DNA from: Nostoc mirabile CHAB5784
GTDB lineage: Bacteria; Cyanobacteriota; Cyanobacteriia; Cyanobacteriales; Nostocaceae
Length of the DNA stretch: 37,325 nucleotides
Reading direction: 5' to 3'
Assembly (NCBI RefSeq): GCF_020829645.1
Contig: NZ_JAIVFS010000084.1
Span: 1-37,325 of the forward strand
Positions within the stretch are counted from its first letter, which is position 1, and each line of letters opens with the position of its first letter. Positions 31,273 to 37,325 of the stretch are shown piece after piece. The notes beneath the pieces were generated by a model, which searched no databases, was not told where the DNA came from, and saw nothing but the letters and a program-made list of their open reading frames with translations. Made by a program: the position numbers and the translations under genes.

Positions 31273-31725
31273 ATGATTCCAGAATTTGACGAAAGTGGTA
31301 TCTTACCACCAGGGGTACATTGGGCAGAATGGTCAGAATTTCAAGAAATATTTGGTACAAATTTGACTAGACAGCGCATGATAGACGGTCTGGACAGGGC
31401 AATGACGCAACTAAAAGCAACTGGCTGTAGAACTATTTATATTGATGGTAGTTTCGTCACCAGTAAACAAAAACCTGGAGACTTCGATGCCTGTTGGGAG
31501 GACAATGGAGTTGATATAAATTACCTAGAATCTATTGCTCCTACTTTATTTAATTTTGCGCTGCGGCGTGCCGAACAAAAAATTAAGTACAAGGGTGAAA
31601 TCTTTCCGTCAAATTATCCAGCTAATGATTCTGGTACAGCCTACATAGATTTTTTTCAATTTGATACCAGGACGAATACACGCAAAGGAATTATTGCTAT
31701 AGATTTACAAAGGTGGAAACCATGA
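31273..31725 (+). CDS. Nucleotidyltransferase-fold protein, putative toxin
   Basis: A 150-aa protein like DUF6932. It has the nucleotidyltransferase superfamily motif GS-x9-DxD: G59-S60 in YIDGSFVTSK and D70/D72 in PGDFDACW; a third acidic residue, D126, lies in TAYIDFFQF. This set could bind a metal and NTP. Its stop codon (TGA) overlaps the ATG of the XRE gene, so the two are co-translated. By context it is a candidate toxin that modifies a nucleic acid or protein by nucleotide transfer; the activity is inferred, not shown. Confidence 0.75.
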   Translation: MIPEFDESGILPPGVHWAEWSEFQEIFGTNLTRQRMIDGLDRAMTQLKATGCRTIYIDGSFVTSKQKPGDFDACWEDNGVDINYLESIAPTLFNFALRRAEQKIKYKGEIFPSNYPANDSGTAYIDFFQFDTRTNTRKGIIAIDLQRWKP

Positions 31726-32261
31726 TGATCAAAAACGAGCAACAATATCAACATTCCTTAGATTGGTTGCAACGCTTTGAACAGTCTATAACGTCATTGG
31801 ATAGCAATGAACACTTGAAAGCAGAACCAGAGCGATGTCAGCTTCACCGAGACTCATATCAAAGTCAAGTTGACGAGCTAAAGTCAGAAATCACAGAATA
31901 TGAAAGACTTATTAATTGCGACACCAGCAACCCTTTAAAAATTAAAGTTGATTCTTTAAATAAGCTGCCAAATGCTTTAATTAAAGCTCGGATAGCAGCC
32001 CAAATTAGTCAGCAAGAACTTGCTGATATATTAGGAATTGATGAACAAAGAGTGAAAGAGTATGAGGATACAGATTATCAATGTGCCAGTTTTGTAGAAA
32101 TTCTCGAAGTCAGCACCGCTTTGGGTGTTGAATTTGAAACGGCAACTGTGCAAGTAGATTTTGCAGAAATAGAAGCAGTTAAAAAAAGCCTGGACAAATG
32201 GCGCAAAGAAAAACTGAATATTAAAACTAAAGCTTCAAAAGATTACTATACCCAGAACTAA
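31722..32261 (+). CDS. XRE-family HTH protein, putative antitoxin
   Basis: A 179-aa protein with AGGTGG upstream, starting at ATG 31722 (ATGA overlap with the previous stop). Residues ~15-75 form a coiled-coil-like helix (RDSYQSQVDELKSEITEYER) and residues ~85-135 a helix-turn-helix: ALIKARIAAQISQQELADIL, GIDEQRVKEYEDTDY. This layout resembles antitoxins of the HigA or similar XRE groups with a long N-terminal helix. It probably binds the upstream nucleotidyltransferase and represses the pair. Confidence 0.78.
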   Translation: MMIKNEQQYQHSLDWLQRFEQSITSLDSNEHLKAEPERCQLHRDSYQSQVDELKSEITEYERLINCDTSNPLKIKVDSLNKLPNALIKARIAAQISQQELADILGIDEQRVKEYEDTDYQCASFVEILEVSTALGVEFETATVQVDFAEIEAVKKSLDKWRKEKLNIKTKASKDYYTQN

Positions 32262-32330
32262 AGTTTTTATTAATACATATGACCTTCTGCCTTTCTTTGT
32301 AAAGCGCGGGTATTGGCTGCCCAATTTCTC

Positions 32331-32366
32331 CTCTTCCTCTGTGTTCTCTGCGCCTCTGCGGTTCGT
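32331..32366. repeat. Solo copy of the GCAGAGGCGCAGAG core
   Basis: On the minus strand, ACGAACCGCAGAGGCGCAGA followed by GAACACAGAGGAAGAG matches the solo copy at 8822 and the inside of the two TA MITEs. It abuts the chlN terminator. Confidence 0.75.
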
Positions 32367-32395
32367 AAAAAAAAAGGCGAACCCGAAAGTTCGCC
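32367..32395 (-). terminator. Strong terminator of the chlLN operon
   Basis: Read on the minus strand: GGCGAAC, loop TTTCGG and GTTCGCC, then nine T's. Perfect 7-bp stem with a long T-run; about 40 bases after the chlN stop. Confidence 0.95.
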
Positions 32396-32436
32396 CGTAA
32401 CATACTATTATGCTGTTGCTCAATCCAAATCCAAAT

Positions 32437-33840
32437 CTAAATCTTCGCTTCTTCTCTTACCAACTTATCCCAACCCAAATCTTTCAAATTATTATTCCGA
32501 CGCAACGGACGAGTCACCAACTCTAACATGTCACGCGCATTCGTAAAGCCGTGAATTTGAGCAAAAGTGAACTCTACAGACCACTTTGTATTAATACCGC
32601 GTGCTTCCAACGGATTAGCGTGAGCCATACCAGTAATTACCAAATCTGGTTTCAACTCATAAATTCGCTGAAGTTGATTGTAATTATCCGGCTTCTCCAC
32701 AATCCTTGGCAGGGGTGAATTCATTTCCTGGCAAGTTTTCTCCAGCAATGCCAACTCAGCAGCTTGATAGCGCTTATCCATGTAGGGAATGCCGATTTCG
32801 TGAACTGTCATCCCACAACGGATTAAAAATCTAGCTTGGGAAACTTCCAGCAAGTTATCACCCATGAAGAATACAGACTTACCGCGAATCAGTTTCACAT
32901 AATCTTCCAAACCTGCCCAAATTTGTGCTTCCCGTTCATCCAAACCCTTGGGAGTTATACCAAACACCGAGCAGATTTTCTCAATCCAAGCGCGAGTACC
33001 ATCGGGGCCAATGGGGAAGGGTGCGCCAATGAGTTTACACTTGCGGCGGCGCATTAAGGTGGTAGCTGTGCGGCTGAGGAAGGGGTTGACACCAGCGACA
33101 TAATACCCTTCTTCCAGTACTGGCAGTTCAGTGAAGCGCTTCGCAGGTAGCCAGCCGGAAACTTTGATGCCTTGTTTCTTCAGTTCCAAGGTTAACTGAG
33201 TAACTACGGGGTCGGGAAGGGAGCCAAAGAGAACCAGTGGTGGATGATCTACGTACTCAGATTCATCTTGGGCGACATCTTCTTTCTTCTTACCGAAGTT
33301 TAGCAATTTAGCGATCGCATTGCGTTCACTTTTCTCTGTTTCCGCCACAGGAGCCTTATCAGGGCAACGGTTAGCCATTGCTGCTAAGACGGTGTCTTCC
33401 CCTTGAGTAAAGGCGTAATCTAGACCATTTGCCCGCGCTACAACGATGGGAATACCGATTTCGGATTCCAGTTTCGGTGCCAAACCTTCCAAATCTGTTT
33501 TAATAATTTCGGTGGTGCAAGTGCCAATCCAGACAATTACACTAGGATTGCGATCGCGTTTAATCTGCAAGCACAACCGCTTTAACTCTTCATAATCATT
33601 CAGTTGTGCCGAAATATCCCCCTCTTCCAACTCTGCCATTGCATAGCGGGGTTCAGCAAAAATCATCACCCCCATCGCATTTTGCAGGAAGTAGCCACAA
33701 GTTTTTGTCCCAATCACCAAAAAGAAGCTATCTTCAATTTTTTGGTATAACCAAGCCACGCAACTAATTGGGCAAAAGGTATGGTAATTTCCAGTTTCAC
33801 ATTCAAAGCTTAAAGCTTCTGGTTGTTGAGCGACAGTCAT
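32437..33840 (-). CDS. chlN: Light-independent protochlorophyllide reductase subunit N
   Basis: ChlN pairs with ChlB to form the nitrogenase MoFe-like catalytic component that reduces protochlorophyllide to chlorophyllide in the dark. The 467-aa protein has the cluster-ligating cysteines C23 (TFCPISC), C48 (TKTCGYF) and C108 (GTCTTE), whose 25 and 60 residue spacing matches the family. The ATG is preceded by AAGGGGAG at a slightly long distance. It is the last gene of the chlL-DUF5331-chlN run; chlB is not in the window. A strong terminator follows. Confidence 0.97.
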   Translation of the reverse strand: MTVAQQPEALSFECETGNYHTFCPISCVAWLYQKIEDSFFLVIGTKTCGYFLQNAMGVMIFAEPRYAMAELEEGDISAQLNDYEELKRLCLQIKRDRNPSVIVWIGTCTTEIIKTDLEGLAPKLESEIGIPIVVARANGLDYAFTQGEDTVLAAMANRCPDKAPVAETEKSERNAIAKLLNFGKKKEDVAQDESEYVDHPPLVLFGSLPDPVVTQLTLELKKQGIKVSGWLPAKRFTELPVLEEGYYVAGVNPFLSRTATTLMRRRKCKLIGAPFPIGPDGTRAWIEKICSVFGITPKGLDEREAQIWAGLEDYVKLIRGKSVFFMGDNLLEVSQARFLIRCGMTVHEIGIPYMDKRYQAAELALLEKTCQEMNSPLPRIVEKPDNYNQLQRIYELKPDLVITGMAHANPLEARGINTKWSVEFTFAQIHGFTNARDMLELVTRPLRRNNNLKDLGWDKLVREEAKI

Positions 33841-34189
33841 TTTGGTTTTTTCTCCCCTTGATATTTAACTAATTCGTAATTCGTAATTCGTAATTCGTAA
33901 TTTTTTAGGTTTAATTCCTCAACTCTTGGAGAAGCACTCGCGAACGTCTATACGTGGCGTTTTTTTCATTCAGTGTCTAAATAAGAATCTGAAATAGTCT
34001 TTAATTACGAATTACGAATTATCAATTACGAATTATTTTAATGGCAGGTCAACCAATTTTAGATTTTAAATTGACAATTTTGGATTGAAGACTGGGACAA
34101 CAAAAGTATCCTCTGTCTAACGACAATTTCCCTAATTCCTCATCCAAAATCCCAAATCTAAAACTTAAAATTGCGAGGAACGGCAATAA
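33841..34189. repeat. Inverted heptad arrays between DUF5331 and chlN
   Basis: This 349-bp gap has no gene. It contains a direct array of AATTCGT (33871-33902) and its inverse AATTACG (34003-34034), about 100 bases apart, and a second inverse pair of ATTTTAGATTTT/AAATCTAAAA type (34057-34092 and 34141-34170). The transcript could fold into large hairpins, affecting relative output of chlN. Confidence 0.85.
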
Positions 34190-34975
34190 TTAAGCGTTGG
34201 GGAAGAGACGGGCAATTTCTGATTCATCAAAAACGCCTGCTGGCAGCTCTTCCCCTAAAAAATCGTTACTTTCTTCAGCTTTTTGCAAAGCTGTTTCATC
34301 ACCCCAGACATCTGACAACACGTCTTTAAACGCATTCTCATCTAGTGAACTATCTTCAAGCGCCTCGTCTTCATCCAGCTTTACTTCCATTACAGCTGTT
34401 GTATCGAAGGCAATTTCCCCAAACTCATCTGCTTCTAAAGTAGAGATTTCCAGAGACTCATCTTTTGAGTCGTCTCCATCGGATAAGGAAATATCGCCAA
34501 AGGCATCTTCGGTTTCATCTAACTCGCTGATTTCTAGGCTTTGCTCATCAGAATCCACCATTGTGAACTCTTGAATTACCGCCACCGCCGCAAAGCCATT
34601 TGTATGAGAATGTGTCAATGTTTCATCTTCAGGCTTTTCGTCAATGACAGCTGCTGCTTCTTTTACGAATCTCTCTACTTCTGGGTTGAGGAAGCGATTA
34701 CCAAGAGCGAAATCTGGGTCAAAATGCAAATCCAGCACTTCAATCAGGGTATCAGCATCAGGATTGAGTTTGGCAAAGGGCAACATTAACTGCGCTAGCT
34801 TTGGCTCTAGGGCGTTAACTACTCCCAGCATGAGGTAAGAAGGTGGTCGCTTCCCGCCATCAGGTGTGTACACCGATTCCACTTGCATGTGCAGCGTAAT
34901 CCAGTCCCGATTGTTCTGGAAAAATTGCAACCATTTTTGCTTTAATGAGTCTGTAAAGCTGTCAAAGAATGCCAT
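34190..34975 (-). CDS. DUF5331 protein between chlL and chlN
   Basis: A 261-aa protein (a GAGGGA ribosome binding site stands 7 bases before ATG 34975; five residues upstream there is another in-frame Met). The N-terminal half (MAFFDSFTDSLKQKWLQFFQ, then NRDWITLHMQV, PPSYLMLGVVNALEPKLAQL) is a cyanobacterial DUF5331 domain. The second half is extremely acidic (DLSLSDGDDSKDESLEISTL and similar) and probably disordered. Such genes lie between chlL and chlN in heterocystous cyanobacteria. Its place suggests a role with dark chlorophyll synthesis, but none is known to me. Confidence 0.82.
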   Translation of the reverse strand: MAFFDSFTDSLKQKWLQFFQNNRDWITLHMQVESVYTPDGGKRPPSYLMLGVVNALEPKLAQLMLPFAKLNPDADTLIEVLDLHFDPDFALGNRFLNPEVERFVKEAAAVIDEKPEDETLTHSHTNGFAAVAVIQEFTMVDSDEQSLEISELDETEDAFGDISLSDGDDSKDESLEISTLEADEFGEIAFDTTAVMEVKLDEDEALEDSSLDENAFKDVLSDVWGDETALQKAEESNDFLGEELPAGVFDESEIARLFPNA

Positions 34976-35007
34976 GTTATTGTCCCTCATCCTGAGAACT
35001 TGGTGAT

Positions 35008-35874
35008 TTATACAATCATCAAGTCTAGTTCCTCTTCTGAATTAGGAACCTGGGGTTTTCCCGGATTTAGATAAAAATCGGATAACAAAGAGAACAACTC
35101 ACGATCTGGTGTGTCGTTAGGTACAACACCTTCTGGACGCGCCAGAATTTGGTCAGCGATGTTGAGATAGTAGTCGCAAACGTAGTCTAGGGAAGGATCT
35201 TGCTCTGCCATCTCAAACAAAGTCTTACCTTTCACACGGGAAACACGGATATCTTCAATTAAAGGTAAAACTTCTAGAACTGGCATGGGCACAGCTTCTA
35301 TATATTTTTCAATCAAGTCGCGCTTGGAGGTGCGATTGCCAATTAACCCAGCTAAACGCAGTGGGTGAGTTCGCGCTTTTTCGCGGACTGAAGCAGCAAT
35401 CCGATTAGCCGCAAACAAAGCATCAAAGCCGTTATCTGTAACAATCAGGCAGTAATCTGCATAGTTGAGTGGTGCTGCAAAACCACCGCAAACTACGTCA
35501 CCCAGAACGTCAAAAAGAATTACATCGTATTCATCAAAGGCGTTGAGTTCCTTAAGTAATTTTACGGTTTCACCGACTACGTATCCACCGCATCCAGCAC
35601 CCGCAGGTGGGCCACCAGCTTCTACGCAATCCACACCGCCGTAGCCTTTGTAAATCACATCTTCAGGCCAGACATCTTCGTAGTGATAATCCTTTTCTTG
35701 GAGGGTGTCGATAATTGTCGGAATCAAAAACCCAGTCAGGGTAAAGGTACTGTCATGTTTGGGGTCGCAACCAATTTGCAGCACTTTTTTGCCACGTTTA
35801 GCTAGGGCGACTGATATGTTACAGCTAGTTGTGGATTTACCGATACCACCTTTTCCGTAGACTGCTAGTTTCAC
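35008..35874 (-). CDS. chlL: Light-independent protochlorophyllide reductase iron protein
   Basis: ChlL is the NifH-like ATPase that delivers electrons to ChlNB. The 288-aa protein has Walker A GKGGIGKST and the [4Fe-4S] ligands C95 (GAGCGGY) and C129 (DVVCGGF), both at the classic positions. The start is taken as GTG 35874 (VKLAVYGKGG), with GAGG nine bases upstream; the in-frame upstream ATG would add ten residues not found in the family. It is the first gene of the run. Confidence 0.97.
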   Translation of the reverse strand: MKLAVYGKGGIGKSTTSCNISVALAKRGKKVLQIGCDPKHDSTFTLTGFLIPTIIDTLQEKDYHYEDVWPEDVIYKGYGGVDCVEAGGPPAGAGCGGYVVGETVKLLKELNAFDEYDVILFDVLGDVVCGGFAAPLNYADYCLIVTDNGFDALFAANRIAASVREKARTHPLRLAGLIGNRTSKRDLIEKYIEAVPMPVLEVLPLIEDIRVSRVKGKTLFEMAEQDPSLDYVCDYYLNIADQILARPEGVVPNDTPDRELFSLLSDFYLNPGKPQVPNSEEELDLMIV

Positions 35875-36498
35875 TTTTATTTGCCTCTTATAGCTTCTTG
35901 TCAAACTTGTGGCTCAAACATTTGCCTTCACCTTTCCTGAGATGGCGATGCGTGAGGTCTGTTGATGTCATTATTGGGCAAATTACATAGAAAAGAAAGT
36001 GGCTCTTAATTTGTAAAACGGTCTTATCCGATGAATTAAATCACAATTATATCTATTTAGGGTTTTATGAGGCTTAAAGACTTTATTAGCTCTAAAAACC
36101 ATAAATAAAAAGTTTTTATTACTTATTTTTATAAAAATAGTTACAAAATACAAAAAGCGGATATCGGCTTTTTTGAATGCTTTTAATAGAATTAGCTGAT
36201 AGTAGTACAACGTGTTTTCAAGGCATTGGGGTGCTAGTTCAAGGGTAAAGAGAGGTATATGCAGCCCTATGCTGGAAATACTACTGGAATTTGCGATCGC
36301 AGATAAATTGCCAGTTTTCAGTCGGTAGTCACAACCATTTAATTGCTGCTTGAGAGTAAGTTACTGTGGTTTTGTAAAAAATTATTAATTTCCTAGATAT
36401 TGTCTAAGATTATTAAAATCTTTCGGCTGCTACCTCCTTCACTGACGGCAGCAGCTCACTAATAGGCATTCCCAGTCATAGACTGGGAACGAGGCAAA
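35875..36498. other. Leader region of chlL
   Basis: This 624-bp region has no credible gene. It is AT-rich near chlL and should contain the chlL promoter. It has a GCTGCTACC...GGCAGCAGC inverted pair (36425-36455) and a CATTCCCAGTC/GACTGGGAAC palindrome at its far end. Confidence 0.5.
36469..36489 (-). terminator. Palindrome after the Trp-rich protein gene
   Basis: TTCCCAGTC, loop TAT and GACTGGGAA: a perfect 9-bp stem 10 bases beyond the stop codon on the minus strand. There is no T-run, so it may be a dispersed repeat that works as a 3' end. Confidence 0.5.
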
Positions 36499-36753
36499 TC
36501 AGGATACCTCAGTTTCAAGTCCGTGGATTTCCTGTAATGTTTGCCAGCCAGCTTGCCACTGGGAGTTATCTTGTAATAATTTGGCATTTATCCAAAAACG
36601 GACTTTAGGATCACAAGCAGCAACCATTTCGGCGTAAACCCAGTTAGCCTGATTTTTACGATTAACAACTTGAAAGTGCCGCCAGCCATCAACTTTTTGC
36701 TGTGCCGTCCACTTAGAACCAACTAGGTAAGGAAATTTCTGTTTTTTAGTCAT
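36499..36753 (-). CDS. TIGR02450 Trp-rich protein
   Basis: An 84-aa protein of the TIGR02450 family, small and rich in Trp (KFPYLVGSKWTAQQKVDGWR, HFQVVNRK, WVYAEMVAACDP). The role is unknown. The start codon ATGACTAAAAAACAG lies directly on a heptad array (ATGACTA units to about 36795 on the plus strand), so this gene also takes its start from repeat-like DNA. No ribosome binding site is visible. Confidence 0.85.
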   Translation of the reverse strand: MTKKQKFPYLVGSKWTAQQKVDGWRHFQVVNRKNQANWVYAEMVAACDPKVRFWINAKLLQDNSQWQAGWQTLQEIHGLETEVS

Positions 36754-36815
36754 TTGTTATTAGTCATTAGTCATTAGTCATTAGTCATTGGGCATGGGGC
36801 ATTGGGCATTAGTTA
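36754..36815. repeat. Heptad array upstream of the Trp-rich protein
   Basis: Four TAGTCAT units and related GGGCATG units run on the plus strand; in the gene's sense strand they are ATGACTA units that flow into its start codon. Confidence 0.9.
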
Positions 36816-36874
36816 TTTCTCTCCCTCATCTCCCTCATCCCCCCACTCCCCACTCCCTACTCCCCACTCCCCAG

Positions 36875-37198
36875 CTAAGATGTCACCAAATCACCATTAC
36901 GGGTAAACTTCTGGCAATGCAAGTCATTATCTTGCTGAACACATAGCGAAAACCATCTAATATGACTCCAGCAAGTGTTGATGTTGTTGGTAATTTTGCG
37001 CTTTTTCTTGGAAAGGCGTTGCCTTATGACTTCATTAGGGCAAAGAATTTCTAACGTACCTGTACCATCTTCGTAATCGACGATGCGAAATAGACAGTCT
37101 TGCAACATCGCACGGCTGCTGCTGTCGAAGAACCGCTTAAAGCGCTGTAGCTTTTCCCCTTCAGTCATTTGGCTGATGGGTTTTATTTTCAAGAAATC
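36875..37198 (-). CDS. Downstream exon of an intron-split gene (hypothetical)
   Basis: Directly after the predicted intron 3' splice site the frame reads DFLKIKPISQMTEGEKLQRF, KRFFDSSSRAMLQDCLFRIV, DYEDGTGTLEILCPNEVIRQ, then a basic KKKRK stretch and a Cys/Trp-rich end. I recognise no family. If it is a normal gene, exon 1 lies beyond the window edge. Alternatively, an internal start at MTEGEK (about 37165) would make it independent of splicing. The apparent upstream codons (around EGKPSCTVLKTNGVGDN) are intron RNA, not protein. Confidence 0.6.
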   Translation of the reverse strand, partial: DFLKIKPISQMTEGEKLQRFKRFFDSSSRAMLQDCLFRIVDYEDGTGTLEILCPNEVIRQRLSKKKRKITNNINTCWSHIRWFSLCVQQDNDLHCQKFTRNGDLVTS

Positions 37199-37325
37199 AT
37201 TAAACTCAACGAGGTTGTCACCAACCCCGTTGGTCTTCAAAACCGTGCATGAAGGTTTCCCTTCACACGGCTCCTCAATGACTTGGTGCTTGTCACGCAT
37301 ACCTCATTACCCATTTATCCGCGAC
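37199..37325 (-). ncRNA. 3' end of a group II intron (domains V and VI)
   Basis: On the minus strand domain V runs from 37273 to 37238: GAGCCGTG TGAAGG GAAA CCTTCA TG CACGGTTTTG. This is the canonical V hairpin with the AGC triad, a GAAA tetraloop and a 2-nt bulge. Domain VI follows (AACGGGGTTG, loop GTGA, CAACCTCGTT) with a likely unpaired branch adenosine in GAG and the 3' end at TTTAAT. A, 7-8 nt before the 3' end, is as expected. The intron continues past the window edge; it normally encodes a reverse transcriptase in domain IV, which would lie outside. Confidence 0.93.

Noticed and set aside
28495..32261. Large anti-phage defence island
   Set aside because: Only small toxin-antitoxin-like pairs and a retropepsin-like gene are present; no core defence genes recognised.
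35983..36210. 75-codon minus-strand frame upstream of chlL
   Set aside because: AT-rich low-complexity translation without ribosome binding site; lies in the presumed chlL leader.
37238..37300. Protein-coding reading of the group II intron end (EGKPSCTVLKTNG)
   Set aside because: The DNA is an almost canonical domain V/VI structure, so the open frame is coincidental.

Overview
The window looks like chromosomal DNA of a filamentous, probably heterocyst-forming cyanobacterium of the Nostoc/Anabaena group. The evidence is the many GCGATCGC (HIP1) octamers, the 7-bp tandem repeats typical of these genomes, light-independent chlorophyll genes (chlL, chlN), cyanobacterium-specific families (CGLD27, DUF3318, DUF5331, TIGR02450 Trp-rich) and an amino-acid ABC transporter resembling the Anabaena N-II system (natF, natG, natH, bgtA). 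All family assignments come from reading the sequence; no database search was run.

Layout. 0.2-5.1 kb, minus strand: a GT4 glycosyltransferase, then the run deoC-recO-MFS transporter. 5.4-8.1 kb: a solitary C5-cytosine DNA methyltransferase and a divergent WcaI-like glycosyltransferase. 8.1-10.7 kb is a graveyard of broken genes: a porin that has lost its SLH domain, an ABC exporter gene broken by a deletion, a frameshift and two nested miniature transposons, the C-terminal half of a glycosyltransferase, and a HAMP/coiled-coil scrap of a histidine kinase. 11.1-14.8 kb, plus strand: rsfS, a CGLD27 gene, an R. etli-type asparaginase, initiator tRNA-Met and a membrane-associated GTPase. 14.9-20 kb: two orphan ORFs, a STAS-sugar-transferase fusion, queE, a small membrane protein, a DUF3318 protein and a YbjN-like protein.

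20.4-26.7 kb holds the amino-acid transporter: natF (lipoprotein), natG and natH (permeases) and bgtA (ATPase). Its genes are separated by repeats: a 90-bp MITE, a 12-unit 21-bp minisatellite, heptad arrays, a 192-bp MITE with an 8-bp target duplication, and an opposite-strand Rpn/DUF2887 nuclease gene. 26.7-28.5 kb: a SAM methyltransferase and a divergent LysR regulator. 28.5-32.3 kb is a small accessory block with a retropepsin-like protein, a truncated Txe/YoeB toxin, a DUF4160-DUF2442-antitoxin-tail operon and a nucleotidyltransferase-fold/XRE pair that looks like a toxin-antitoxin module.

32.4-35.9 kb, minus strand: chlL-DUF5331-chlN, two components of dark-operative protochlorophyllide reductase, ending in a strong terminator. 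The right edge has a TIGR02450 gene and the 3' end (domains V and VI) of a group II intron followed by its downstream exon.

The most distinctive signals are structural: MITEs nested inside each other and inside a gene, with target duplications that restore the reading frame when removed; heptad repeats running up to, and apparently supplying, the start codons of several genes; and a 21-bp minisatellite that forms an ORF overlapping the natG stop codon as ATGA.
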